NCBI GenBank assembly: GCA_027483445.1
Contig: JAIXUS010000015.1
Span: 1-64,000 of the forward strand
Origin: Bacteroidota bacterium
Lineage (GTDB): Bacteria; Bacteroidota; Bacteroidia; M30B66
Direction of reading: 5' to 3'
DNA length: 64,000 nucleotides
The notes under the pieces are model-generated. The model was not told the origin of the DNA. It was given only the letters and a program-made list of their open reading frames with translations, and made no database searches. A program made the position numbers and the translations under genes. Every line of letters begins with the position of its first letter. The first letter of the stretch is position 1. Of this stretch, positions 36,655 through 45,089 are shown in pieces.

Positions 36655-38004
36655 ATGAAATCACTGATTTCAAAATCACACTGCGGGCTTATTGTCTTGT
36701 TTTTGAGCATTGCGTTTCATGCTCCTGCTCAGGTAATTTTGCTAAAAGCGGATGGCAATACGGGTCTTCCATTGCGCATCACACGGTATGGAAATCCATG
36801 GATACAAAGGGAAACTTCCGTATTTCGAACTCAGCTCACAACCGAGTTTCAAAAAGTTGATTTGCCTACTGCTCGTGGCTCCCATGAGGTTTGGATGATC
36901 AACCTGCCCGAAGAGTCGGCACAAGTGTACTTGGGGGCCGGCGACACCTTGTACATGCAGTATACCGAGGTCTCGGGATGGCACTTCGAATCGGGCAATG
37001 CCGCGGCTTTCAATGAGCGCATTGCGGCAATCGACCGCCTGTGCGACAATGTTTTGATGCAAGCCGCAGCCAATAAGTCGCAACCCGTCGTCAAACAAGT
37101 TCGTCAGTTTGCCGATACCATCTTAAACACTTCGGCTCGCTTTGGAGGCGAGTTTGAGCAAGGTTACCTGAAATTTCGCGTCGCCTTAACTGAGATTAGC
37201 TCCGAAAGTAGGTCGCGTAAAGCGCTTATTCAGAGGTACTTTAATTCAAGTCCGCAGCCTTTAAATCCGGCCTGGATGGAATCGTTTCACCAACTGTTCG
37301 GAAGCGTTTTGCAACAGGAGCTCATTCGCGACCGAAGCGACACCTTGAAAACCGCAATTTCAAATGCACAAGTTGATAGTATTCAACACTACTTTGCACG
37401 TCGTTTTCCCGATTGGTCAAGCGAAATCCGCGATTTAGCCCTAGTGCTTGGCTTGTATCGCGAAGGCTACCGAAAAGGGATTTCACGTGGGGTAATTTTG
37501 CGCAATCTGGCACGCTTACTGGCAGGTAAAAGCCCAAATATCCAGCAATTCGTGGAAGATATTCAGGACGATTGGTTGCGCTATCAAAAAGGGGCACAAA
37601 TGCCACCTTTTACCTACACCAGCCAAGGGAAAACCCTGAATTCGGAAACGCTTCTGAGCAAGCCATTGTATTTAGCTTATTATCCCGATCTCGACCCCGA
37701 AGTTCAGCGCGAATTGCTCATGTTAAAAGCCTTGTATGCCAAATACAAGTCGGGCATTTCCTTCTTGGTCGTTGTTAATACTACCAACGAAGCTTATCTC
37801 AACAAAGTAATCACAGAAACGCAACCCGGATTTGATGTCGTATCGGCCGCCCGCTGCAGTGAGACCTTTTTTCAATACCCTGAACGGGAAGATACGCGCA
37901 CCTATTTATTGTTGGAGGCGGGTGGAAGCGTGTTTCAGGCCCCGGCTGAAGGTCCGGAAACAGGCGTTGATGCAGCCTTTCTTGGGCTAATGAAGAAACG
38001 CTAA
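36655..38004 (+). CDS. exported protein with degenerate thioredoxin-like C-terminal domain
   Basis: A 449-residue exported protein with signal peptide (SIAFHAPAQ, residue 25). The N-terminal part (MINLPEESAQVYLGAGDTLYMQY) resembles the DUF4369-like module seen before thioredoxin domains in Bacteroidota. The C-terminal 130 residues have a thioredoxin-like order (KPLYLAYYPDLDP ... YKSGISFLVVVNTT ... RTYLLLEAGGSVFQ), but no CxxC is visible, so it is unlikely to be a disulfide reductase. ATG 36655 is chosen over TTG 36646. Its stop codon overlaps the Nudix stop (CTAA, 38001-38004). Confidence 0.65.
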   Translation: MKSLISKSHCGLIVLFLSIAFHAPAQVILLKADGNTGLPLRITRYGNPWIQRETSVFRTQLTTEFQKVDLPTARGSHEVWMINLPEESAQVYLGAGDTLYMQYTEVSGWHFESGNAAAFNERIAAIDRLCDNVLMQAAANKSQPVVKQVRQFADTILNTSARFGGEFEQGYLKFRVALTEISSESRSRKALIQRYFNSSPQPLNPAWMESFHQLFGSVLQQELIRDRSDTLKTAISNAQVDSIQHYFARRFPDWSSEIRDLALVLGLYREGYRKGISRGVILRNLARLLAGKSPNIQQFVEDIQDDWLRYQKGAQMPPFTYTSQGKTLNSETLLSKPLYLAYYPDLDPEVQRELLMLKALYAKYKSGISFLVVVNTTNEAYLNKVITETQPGFDVVSAARCSETFFQYPEREDTRTYLLLEAGGSVFQAPAEGPETGVDAAFLGLMKKR

Positions 38005-38630
38005 GGCATTTGGGTAAAGTGATTCCAAACGTCGCGAACCGAAGGCCAGGCCTCTGGTAAAATACGCTCAACCTCAGCCTGCTTAATCCACCCGGCCTCT
38101 TCAATCGCCTCTTCTGTTTGGGGTTTCAAGGGATACGCCTCCGAACAATGGAAATGATACCACACGGTTTCTTTTAGAATGGTTTCACCTCCCGAAGGGT
38201 AAGTATGGTAACTGTTGGTGATGAACCTTGGATTCGACACTTCAGGAACGCCCGTTTCTTCGATTACTTCACGAATGGCTGTTTGTAGCGGTGTTTCAAG
38301 TCCTTCGGGTTTGCCTTTGGGTAAGTCCCACCGTCCTAATCTTTTGATAAACAGGAAGTAGTCATCCGGCGCTTGGAGTATTCCACCCGCGGCTGTTTGG
38401 ATTGGAAGGATTTTTTTCAACAAAGCGAACCCCAGCTCCGGCTGGATTTCGGGTAGGAAAATTGAAAACTCTGAATCGTCGGCTTCGCTAAGGTTCCGTA
38501 GCGCTTCGCGCACAATTGCTTCACCTTGTCCTGAAAGTACAGTATACCCATCTGTTTGTATCTGAACATCTTGTGGATTGTTGAAAAGTAGGGCTTTTCC
38601 GTTGGAGTAAAGGGCGTACTTTTGCGTCAT
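38001..38630 (-). CDS. Nudix hydrolase with N-terminal extension
   Basis: A 209-residue Nudix protein. The Nudix box is GKPEGLETPLQTAIREVIEETGVPE (read as GX5EX7REUXEE, about residues 105-130). An N-terminal region of about 75 residues (YALYSNGKALLFNN) is common to Bacteroidota homologues next to pyrE. Substrate is unknown, probably a nucleoside diphosphate derivative. ATG 38630 is chosen; its start codon shares CATG with the divergent pyrE start, and the longer frame would lie inside pyrE. Confidence 0.85.
   Translation of the reverse strand: MTQKYALYSNGKALLFNNPQDVQIQTDGYTVLSGQGEAIVREALRNLSEADDSEFSIFLPEIQPELGFALLKKILPIQTAAGGILQAPDDYFLFIKRLGRWDLPKGKPEGLETPLQTAIREVIEETGVPEVSNPRFITNSYHTYPSGGETILKETVWYHFHCSEAYPLKPQTEEAIEEAGWIKQAEVERILPEAWPSVRDVWNHFTQMP
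38617..38624 (+). promoter_or_regulatory. -7 box of pyrE inside the Nudix gene
   Basis: TACTTTTG matches the consensus exactly and ends four bases before the pyrE ATG; it lies within Nudix codons 3-5 of the opposite strand. Confidence 0.5.
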
Positions 38631-39285
38631 GGTCTTGAATAAGGATACTGCAGAGCAGCTTGCTGACTTTCTGTTGCAAATTAAGGCGATAAAACTCCAA
38701 CCTGCGAAACCATTTTTATGGGCTTCGGGCTGGAAATCTCCCATTTATTGTGATAACAGGCTAACGCTATCATTTCCGAAAGTGCGCACCTTCATACGTC
38801 AGGAGCTCACCCGTGGAGTGGTTTCCAAATTTGAAAAGCCCGATGTGATTGCGGGAGTGGCTACCGGTGGTATCGCCCACGGTGCACTTGTTGCCCAAGA
38901 GCTAGGCATTCCGTTCGTTTATGTGCGTTCCGCCGCCAAGGGGCACGGCATGGAAAACCTTGTTGAGGGTAAAGTGGAGGCCGGCCAAACTGTGGTGGTT
39001 ATTGAAGATTTGATATCAACCGGAATGAGTAGCCTCAAGGCGGTAAAAGCTTTGCGTGAATCTGGGGCTATCGTTAAAGGCCTTGTTTCTATTTTCGATT
39101 ACGGTTTTGAACAGGCCGTGCGTCAATTCCAAGAAGAAAAATGCCCTTATTTCAGTTTGAGCGATTACTCTTCACTGATTGATCGTGCCACCGAAAACGG
39201 TTATGTTGGTCGCGAAGATGAGGAGCAACTCAGAGCCTGGCGATTAAACCCTGAAACCTGGGGTTCCTCCTTGAAAATTGCCTGA
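38629..39285 (+). CDS. pyrE: orotate phosphoribosyltransferase
   Basis: A 218-residue enzyme that converts orotate and PRPP to orotidine 5'-phosphate in pyrimidine synthesis. Key motifs are FLWASGWKSPIYCDNR (orotate binding), VIAGVATGGIAHGA, the flexible loop VRSAAKGHGMENLVEG with its lysine and histidine, and the PRPP motif VVVIEDLISTGMSSLKAV. Full length for the family. Followed two bases later by a SRPBCC gene, so they are probably co-transcribed. Confidence 0.95.
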   Translation: MVLNKDTAEQLADFLLQIKAIKLQPAKPFLWASGWKSPIYCDNRLTLSFPKVRTFIRQELTRGVVSKFEKPDVIAGVATGGIAHGALVAQELGIPFVYVRSAAKGHGMENLVEGKVEAGQTVVVIEDLISTGMSSLKAVKALRESGAIVKGLVSIFDYGFEQAVRQFQEEKCPYFSLSDYSSLIDRATENGYVGREDEEQLRAWRLNPETWGSSLKIA

Positions 39286-39287
39286 TT

Positions 39288-39689
39288 ATGCTAACTATCG
39301 ATACCGGCTTCAAAGCCGTTCCCAATGCCACTCAGGAACAAGTGTATACATTTGTTTCCGACATCAATAATTTGCAACTGTTAATGCCCGACAGGGTTAA
39401 AAACTGGCAGTCCGACACCGATTCTTGTACCTTTACCATTCAGGGAATGGCCGAAATTGGAATGAAAATTAAGGAACGACTTCCACATGGAAAGTTGATT
39501 TTGGAGTCATTCGGAAAAACGCCTTTTGCATTCACACTCGATATTCTGTTTCGTGAGTCGGGAGCCGGAAGTGAGGCTTCCATCGTTTTTAACGGCGACG
39601 TAAACATGTTCCTCAAAATGGTTGTGGAGCAACCGCTTACCAACTTCTTTGGAATGTTGCTCGAAAAGCTGCCGGAGCAATTTAAATAG
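39288..39689 (+). CDS. SRPBCC-superfamily protein
   Basis: A 133-residue protein with the helix-grip layout: an N-terminal strand, NATQEQVYTFVSDINNLQLLMPDRVKNW, several strands and a long C-terminal helix (FLKMVVEQPLTNFFGMLLEKL). It probably binds a hydrophobic ligand. Conserved placement directly after pyrE is typical of Bacteroidota. No active-site residues are recognisable. Confidence 0.78.
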   Translation: MLTIDTGFKAVPNATQEQVYTFVSDINNLQLLMPDRVKNWQSDTDSCTFTIQGMAEIGMKIKERLPHGKLILESFGKTPFAFTLDILFRESGAGSEASIVFNGDVNMFLKMVVEQPLTNFFGMLLEKLPEQFK

Positions 39690-39700
39690 GGCTTACTGAA

Positions 39701-39765
39701 AAAGTCAGAAATGCTTCAGATGTGAGCCGCGGGCAACGAAACAGAAGTTGCATTTCTGGTTAGCG
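39701..39765. repeat. dispersed hairpin repeat, copy B
   Basis: Arms AGAAATGC (39707-39714) and GCATTTCT (39750-39757) are inverted around a core containing GCCGCGGGCAACGAA, shared with copy A at 4897-5005. Confidence 0.65.
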
Positions 39766-39847
39766 ATAAATCGAGTTGTATGGATTTAGGAGTGCTTGGC
39801 TTTCGGTATGCTAGATTACAACCCTAGCCTTAAGCCTTATCCAAATA

Positions 39848-39895
39848 GAGTCTATTGTGTTATGAGTAAACAGCTTGGCTGTTTTCGATAGACTC
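39848..39895. other. nested inverted repeat
   Basis: GAGTCTAT (39848-39855) pairs with ATAGACTC (39888-39895); inside, ACAGC (39870-39874) pairs with GCTGT (39878-39882) around TTG. No T-run follows on the plus strand, so it is not an ordinary terminator. Confidence 0.5.
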
Positions 39896-39994
39896 ATTAT
39901 CGTTGTGTACTAAGTTGTTAAAAACTGTTAAAATTTCGGTTGTGTACTTCAGGATTTCGCTGCACCTTTGCCGAAACTGATTTAATTTCACACA

Positions 39995-40459
39995 ATGAAA
40001 AAAGTATTTCAATTCGCTGCCGCAGCTGTAGTTGCTGTTTTGGTTTCATGCTCTGGAGGTTCAGGTCCTGAAGGTGCAGCAAAAGGCTACCTCGATGCAT
40101 TAATGGCGGAGGATTTCGAAAAAGCCAAAGAGTTTTCTACAGAAGACACCAAAGGCATGCTCGACTTCATGAAGAGTATTTCCGGAATGGCTGGTGAGAA
40201 AAAGGAAGGTGAAAAGAAAGCATACACCGACCTTAAGTGTACAGTTGAGGCTGGCGATTCAACAGCTGCGTGTACCTACAAAGTAGAAGGCAAAGAAGAG
40301 TCTTTGAAATTGAAGAAAGGTGCTGATAAGTGGCTCGTTCACATGCCGAAAGAAAGTCCTGCCGGAATGGATGGCGGAATGGATATGGGCGCTGATTCTA
40401 CCGGAATGGCTCCTGCTGCCGGCGATTCTGCTGCTGCTGCCGCTCCTGCTGCTCAATAA
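39995..40459 (+). CDS. DUF4878-like lipoprotein
   Basis: A 154-residue lipoprotein: signal helix followed by the lipobox LVSC (Cys at about 19). Residues 25-120 resemble the DUF4878/NTF2-like fold (GAAKGYLDALMAEDFEKAKEF ... KLKKGADKWLVHM). The C-terminal 30 residues are low complexity, rich in G, M, A and P. Function is unknown. Confidence 0.7.
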   Translation: MKKVFQFAAAAVVAVLVSCSGGSGPEGAAKGYLDALMAEDFEKAKEFSTEDTKGMLDFMKSISGMAGEKKEGEKKAYTDLKCTVEAGDSTAACTYKVEGKEESLKLKKGADKWLVHMPKESPAGMDGGMDMGADSTGMAPAAGDSAAAAAPAAQ

Positions 40460-40467
40460 TTTTCTCC

Positions 40468-41130
40468 ATGCGCTTCAAGTCCGCTCCCCGCTGGCTGAAG
40501 TTTGCCGGAATATTTGCAACCCTTTTTCTTTTGTCCGCAGGCTTTGTAGCTTACAAAGTCCTTTGGGATCCAGAAAACACGAAACAAGTGTTTTACCCGA
40601 TCAGCGACAAAGAAAAAGGGTTGCTTCGTCATGGTGATATGTTGCTCCGTCAAGGGTATGGAATGTTCTCTGAAGTGATTGTGGATGCCCAAGACACACC
40701 ATTTCCGATCTCCCATTGTGCCATGCTTGTCGACGATCAGGGTCAATGGAAAGTCATCCACGCCATGTCGAGCTCAGTAGCCGATTTAGACGGTGTCCAA
40801 ATGCAGCCTCTTCAGCGTTTTTTGAACGAATGTGTGCCCAACTCACTGGTGGTTACCCGGTTTAAGTCGACACCCGACTCCATTGCCCGGCTTGTAAATC
40901 GCGTGAAAGGCTACGCGCTTCGGAAAATGCCCTTTGACCATCATTTCGACAATACCGACACCAGTGCTTTTTATTGTACAGAGCTTTTTCGCCACTGCTT
41001 TGAACAAGAATTCCAAAGAGTCATCTTTCCCATGTCGTCGCCCTCCGACTACATTCCCCTCAGTACCTTCCAAGATACCGCTCAGTTTGAAGTCATTCTC
41101 AATCACCAATTGGAAAACAAAACTCATTGA
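40468..41130 (+). CDS. YiiX/YebB-like NlpC/P60 cysteine hydrolase
   Basis: A 220-residue membrane-anchored protein (helix at residues 12-32). The papain-like YiiX fold shows GDMLLRQGYGMFSEVI near the start, a His in ISHCAMLVDD (about 80) and the catalytic Cys in AFYCTELFRHCF (about 170); in this family the catalytic order is permuted. Probable role is hydrolysis of a lipid or peptide amide in the envelope. It lies eight bases after the lipoprotein gene, suggesting co-transcription. Confidence 0.78.
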   Translation: MRFKSAPRWLKFAGIFATLFLLSAGFVAYKVLWDPENTKQVFYPISDKEKGLLRHGDMLLRQGYGMFSEVIVDAQDTPFPISHCAMLVDDQGQWKVIHAMSSSVADLDGVQMQPLQRFLNECVPNSLVVTRFKSTPDSIARLVNRVKGYALRKMPFDHHFDNTDTSAFYCTELFRHCFEQEFQRVIFPMSSPSDYIPLSTFQDTAQFEVILNHQLENKTH

Positions 41131-41306
41131 TTTCTCCTCAACGATAAAGTGGCACAATTGGGCAATTCTCCGAGTAACGTTTAATTGTTAATTGTCTGTT
41201 TTTTAGGCCTTTGCTATTTATTAAAGAATTGCTGTGAATACCTTAATCAAATCAAATCCTGCATTACCCCTAAACTTTCTATATTCGTGGTTTCAAAGAA
41301 ATCAGG

Positions 41307-42335
41307 ATGCGCATTATTTCATTGCTGGTATTTACCGCTATTTCAGGGTTATCGCTGAGTTTGAGCGCTCAGAATGAACAGGCGGTAGAAGCCTATAACC
41401 AAGGGATTACATTTTTCAATACGAAGAATATCAAGGAAGCCATCAATAGTTTCGATAAAGCGATTTCAATTGACTCCTCCCTAAATCAAGCGTATTTCAA
41501 TAGAGGCGTGGCCAAGGCCGAACAGAACGACTACGCCGGTGCAGTGGCCGATTACACGAAGTTTATCGAGCGTGATAAGTCGGTTAGCGATCGTGCATTT
41601 TACAGCCGGGCGCAGGCCTATTACTTAATGCAAAAGAAAGAGGAAGCTCTTGCTGATTATCTCGAAGCCGGAAAGCGAAACAACGAGAACTATGACGCGC
41701 ATTATTATTCAGGTGGAATCTACTTCGAAAAAGGGGCTTACTCTGATGCCATCCGCTTGTTTACCCAAGCCATTACCGCCAAAAGTGATTTCGCCGAGGC
41801 TTATCACGACCGTGGAAGCGCAAAACAAAAAAGTGGAGATACACAAGGTGCAATTGCCGATTACCGCGAAGCTACCCGTTTACGCCCAAATCTTGTTCAG
41901 GCTTATAATAACCTCGGCTCATTGTTAAGAACCACAGGAGATTTGCAAGGTGCATTGGTCGAATTTGGCTACGCCATCAAGGCCGATTCAAAGCAAAGTC
42001 AGTCATTTGTGAAGCGCGGAAGAGTGAAGTTCGATATGCAGGATTTTGAAGGGGCAATGGCCGACTTTAATAAGGCCATTGAGCTTAACCCTCGTGATGC
42101 TTACGCGTTCAATAACCGTGGATGTCTTAAAAACAAGCTTCGCGACTTTCAGGGTGCTATCGAAGATTTCGATAAGGCTCTGAGTCTAAATCCCAATTAT
42201 GGATATGCCTACATGAATAGAGGTATTGCCAAAGAAAATGTAAACGACGTTACAGGGGCCTGTAAAGATTGGAATGAGGCCACCCTCAACGGGGTCGACA
42301 TTGCCAAACAATTTATTGACTCCGACTGCAACTGA
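41307..42335 (+). CDS. TPR-repeat protein
   Basis: A 342-residue exported protein (signal peptide ending SLSAQ) made almost entirely of about eight tetratricopeptide repeats; clear units include AINSFDKAISIDSSLNQAYFNRGVAK, AVADYTKFIERD and AIEDFDKALSLNPNYGYAYM. TPR arrays mediate protein-protein binding in the periplasm. It ends four bases before the PorE-like OmpA gene and is probably in its operon. Confidence 0.85.
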   Translation: MRIISLLVFTAISGLSLSLSAQNEQAVEAYNQGITFFNTKNIKEAINSFDKAISIDSSLNQAYFNRGVAKAEQNDYAGAVADYTKFIERDKSVSDRAFYSRAQAYYLMQKKEEALADYLEAGKRNNENYDAHYYSGGIYFEKGAYSDAIRLFTQAITAKSDFAEAYHDRGSAKQKSGDTQGAIADYREATRLRPNLVQAYNNLGSLLRTTGDLQGALVEFGYAIKADSKQSQSFVKRGRVKFDMQDFEGAMADFNKAIELNPRDAYAFNNRGCLKNKLRDFQGAIEDFDKALSLNPNYGYAYMNRGIAKENVNDVTGACKDWNEATLNGVDIAKQFIDSDCN

Positions 42336-42339
42336 TCTC

Positions 42340-44391
42340 ATGAAGAAAAGCTTACTCATCCTGTTGTGCAGTGTTGGATTGCTTGCTCAGGCGCAGCAAA
42401 ACACAGAATTCGACAAAGACAATTTCCCGAACGATAAGAAAGGGCTTAAAGAAGCCTTGAAAAACATCGAAACTGGCGACAATTACTTCTACAACGCCGA
42501 TTACACGATGTATATCGCAATCGATTATTATCTGAAAGCGAATACCTTCAATCCGAACAATGCTTCATTGAATTTTAAACTGGGAATTTGCTACCTTAAT
42601 TCCCCCAATAAATTCAAGTCGCTCGATTTCCTTCGGAAGGCCTATCAACTCAACCCAAGCATTGATCCGCATATTACATTTTTCCTCGGCGAAGCTTACC
42701 ACCTGAATCACGATTTCGAGAATGCCATCAAGTACTACTCTCTGTACAAAGGAGTGAAAGAGAAAAAGCCTGAGTATGATCCCGATAAGCGAATCTCCGA
42801 ATGCAATGAAGGAAAGCGTTTGGTCGCCAACCCCGTTCGGGTAAACATCGAAAATCTTGGTCCTGTTGTAAATTCAAAATACCGTGAATACGCTGCGGTA
42901 ATTTCCGCCGACGAATCAGTGATGTTGTTTACCTCTCGTCGCGACAATACTACAGGTAAGCTTATTGCAGAGGATGGACAATACTACGAAGACATCTACA
43001 CCAGCACCAAACAGAACAATATCTGGACGCCTCCCATCAATCTTCCTGCACCGGTAAATACCAAAGAACACGATGCAAGCATTGCCCTTTCAAACGATGG
43101 TCAGAAGCTGTTTATTTATTTCGACGATGGCAATAACAAAGGCGACATTTTGCTGTCGAAACTCGAAGGTGATCGTTGGTCTAAGCCCGAAGAAGCGGGC
43201 GGAAAGGCCATCAATACCGACTATTCTGAAATTCATGCCTGCTTTTCATACGACGAAAAGTCGATTTATTTCGTAAGTAATAAGCCTGATGGCAGTTTAG
43301 GAGGGTTCGATATTTGGGTTACGCGTCAGGGCGCTGATGGCAAATGGCTGCCTGCAGAGAATCTCGGACCAACCATCAACACCCCTTATGACGAAGAAGG
43401 CGTTTTTATGCACCCCGATGGTAAAACCATGTATTTCAGTTCGAAAGGACATAAAACGATGGGGTCGTACGATATTTTCCGGACGGTTTTTGAAAACGGG
43501 AAATGGTCTGAGCCTGAAAATATTGGTTATCCGATCAATTCGGCCGATAAAGACGTGTTTTATGTGGTGAGTGCTTCCGGTAAGCATGGGTACTATTCAT
43601 CGGCGAGAATGGATGCGATTGGCGAAACCGATATCTATATGATTACATTGTTAGGGCCTGAAAAAGAAACGGTTATGAGCAATCAGGACCAACTTCTACT
43701 GTCGAGCACAATTCTCGAACGCGAAGCTGTGATTGAACCCAAGCTCGACCGTAAGTTTGCTTCAAACGTAACAATTCTGAAAGGAACAGTTCGCGATGCA
43801 GTTTCGAAAGAACCGTTGAATGCGCTAATTGTAATTACCGACAACGAGAAAAATGAAGTGGTATCTACCTTTCAATCGAACTCAAAAACCGGTAAATACC
43901 TGGTTTCCCTGCCATCAGGGCGAAATTACGGTATTGCGGTAACCATGGAGGATTATCTTTTCTTCTCCGAAAACATCGACCTTCCCAAGTCTAAGACCTA
44001 TCAGGAAATTGAAAAAGACATCGACTTGAGTCGACTCGAAGTAGGGCAGAAGATCGTGTTAAAGAATATCTTTTATGACTTCGATAAGTCGACACTCCGT
44101 CCTCAATCAATGGCCGAGTTAGACCGTTTAACAAAACTGTTGGAAACCAATCCAACCATGCGAATCGAGATTTCTTCTCACACCGATAACGTGGGCTCGG
44201 CGGCATACAATGAGAAATTATCTGGAAGTCGCGCACTTTCGGTGGTGAATTACCTCGTTGAGAAAAAAGGCATCAAGAAAGAACGCCTTGAGTACAAAGG
44301 CTATGGTTTTACCCAACCCATTGCACCAAACGACACTGATCAGGGGCGCCAATTAAACCGCCGCACCGAATTCAAGATTCTCTCCAAGTAA
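42340..44391 (+). CDS. PorE-like protein: TPR, PD40 propeller, CRD and OmpA domains
   Basis: A 683-residue exported protein (signal peptide ending LLAQAQ). Residues 30-150 hold TPR-like repeats, 170-430 a WD40-like PD40 propeller (RDNTTGKLIAEDG, SYDEKSIYFVSNKPDGSLGG, FMHPDGKTMYFSSKG), 480-560 a carboxypeptidase-regulatory-like domain (LKGTVRDAVSKEPLNALIV) and 570-683 an OmpA domain that binds peptidoglycan (FYDFDKSTLRPQSMAELDRL, ISSHTDNVGSAAYNEKLSGSRA). The order matches PorE of the type IX secretion system, which fits the sorting domains elsewhere in the window, but such proteins occur in several copies. ATG 42340 is chosen; the longer frame overlaps the TPR gene. Confidence 0.85.
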   Translation: MKKSLLILLCSVGLLAQAQQNTEFDKDNFPNDKKGLKEALKNIETGDNYFYNADYTMYIAIDYYLKANTFNPNNASLNFKLGICYLNSPNKFKSLDFLRKAYQLNPSIDPHITFFLGEAYHLNHDFENAIKYYSLYKGVKEKKPEYDPDKRISECNEGKRLVANPVRVNIENLGPVVNSKYREYAAVISADESVMLFTSRRDNTTGKLIAEDGQYYEDIYTSTKQNNIWTPPINLPAPVNTKEHDASIALSNDGQKLFIYFDDGNNKGDILLSKLEGDRWSKPEEAGGKAINTDYSEIHACFSYDEKSIYFVSNKPDGSLGGFDIWVTRQGADGKWLPAENLGPTINTPYDEEGVFMHPDGKTMYFSSKGHKTMGSYDIFRTVFENGKWSEPENIGYPINSADKDVFYVVSASGKHGYYSSARMDAIGETDIYMITLLGPEKETVMSNQDQLLLSSTILEREAVIEPKLDRKFASNVTILKGTVRDAVSKEPLNALIVITDNEKNEVVSTFQSNSKTGKYLVSLPSGRNYGIAVTMEDYLFFSENIDLPKSKTYQEIEKDIDLSRLEVGQKIVLKNIFYDFDKSTLRPQSMAELDRLTKLLETNPTMRIEISSHTDNVGSAAYNEKLSGSRALSVVNYLVEKKGIKKERLEYKGYGFTQPIAPNDTDQGRQLNRRTEFKILSK

Positions 44392-44392
44392 A

Positions 44393-45058
44393 ATGGATAG
44401 AGCACTGGTTCGGCATGAAATAACCTCCGATGGCAGTAGTACGCTGTTTTCGGAGACTTTTGGCGTGAGTTATCACAGTGTGCATGGTGCCGTTCAGGAA
44501 AGTGAGCACGTCTTTATCGACGCTGGATTGAAGGAAGCCATCAAAAACAAGTCGAGTTTGCGCATTTTGGAAGTAGGGCTTGGAACCGGTCTCAATGCTT
44601 TACTCACTTGGAAGTACACGACGCACAACGAATTCAAGGTCGACTACACCGCCTTGGAAGCGTTTCCAATCAGTTTGGAAGATGCCATGCACCTCGATTA
44701 CAATGCTTTTTCTTTACCGGCCAAGCCTGATGACCTTATCAGACTTTCCTGGGAACAGCCAATCGCGCTTAGCGAGCGTTTTACATTCACCAAAGTGAGT
44801 GCAAAATGGCCCGACTATGATTCGTTGCAAGGTTATGACTTGATTTATTACGACGCTTTCGCGCCCAACGCACAACCTGAAATGTGGCAAACTGATGCAC
44901 TCTCGCGCTCAGTAGAATTACTCAACACCGGAGGTATTTGGGTGAGTTATTGCGCGAAAGGTGACGTTCGTCGGACTTTAGAGGCGCTTGGATTATTGGT
45001 AGAACGCTTGCCCGGCCCTCCATTTAAACGCCACATGCTTCGGGCCCGTAAAGCCTGA
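44393..45058 (+). CDS. mnmD: tRNA (mnm5s2U34)-methyltransferase
   Basis: A 221-residue MnmD/MnmC1-type methyltransferase without the FAD domain of MnmC, which is the usual form outside proteobacteria. Motifs: FGVSYHSVHGAVQESEHVFI at the start, SAM motif ILEVGLGTGLNALLTW (about 60-75) and DLIYYDAFAPNAQPEMW (about 148-164). It finishes the wobble-uridine modification begun by MnmE, whose gene lies 3 kb away. It starts two bases after the OmpA stop. Confidence 0.88.
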   Translation: MDRALVRHEITSDGSSTLFSETFGVSYHSVHGAVQESEHVFIDAGLKEAIKNKSSLRILEVGLGTGLNALLTWKYTTHNEFKVDYTALEAFPISLEDAMHLDYNAFSLPAKPDDLIRLSWEQPIALSERFTFTKVSAKWPDYDSLQGYDLIYYDAFAPNAQPEMWQTDALSRSVELLNTGGIWVSYCAKGDVRRTLEALGLLVERLPGPPFKRHMLRARKA

Positions 45059-45063
45059 ATTTT

Positions 45064-45071
45064 TATCTTTG
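45064..45071 (+). promoter_or_regulatory. -7 box of the DUF4920 gene
   Basis: TATCTTTG matches the consensus exactly, 18 bases before ATG 45090; this supports that start over the upstream TTG. Confidence 0.5.
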
Positions 45072-45089
45072 TTTCCAACAATCAAACCC

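Larger units (their letters stand above)
39690..39994. other. intergenic region with hairpin repeat, nested hairpin and direct repeat
   Basis: No gene is seen. The region contains hairpin repeat copy B (39701-39765), a nested inverted repeat (39848-39895), a TGTTAAA direct repeat (39915-39933) and a possible -7 box CACCTTTG at 39963-39970 for the lipoprotein gene. Confidence 0.5.
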
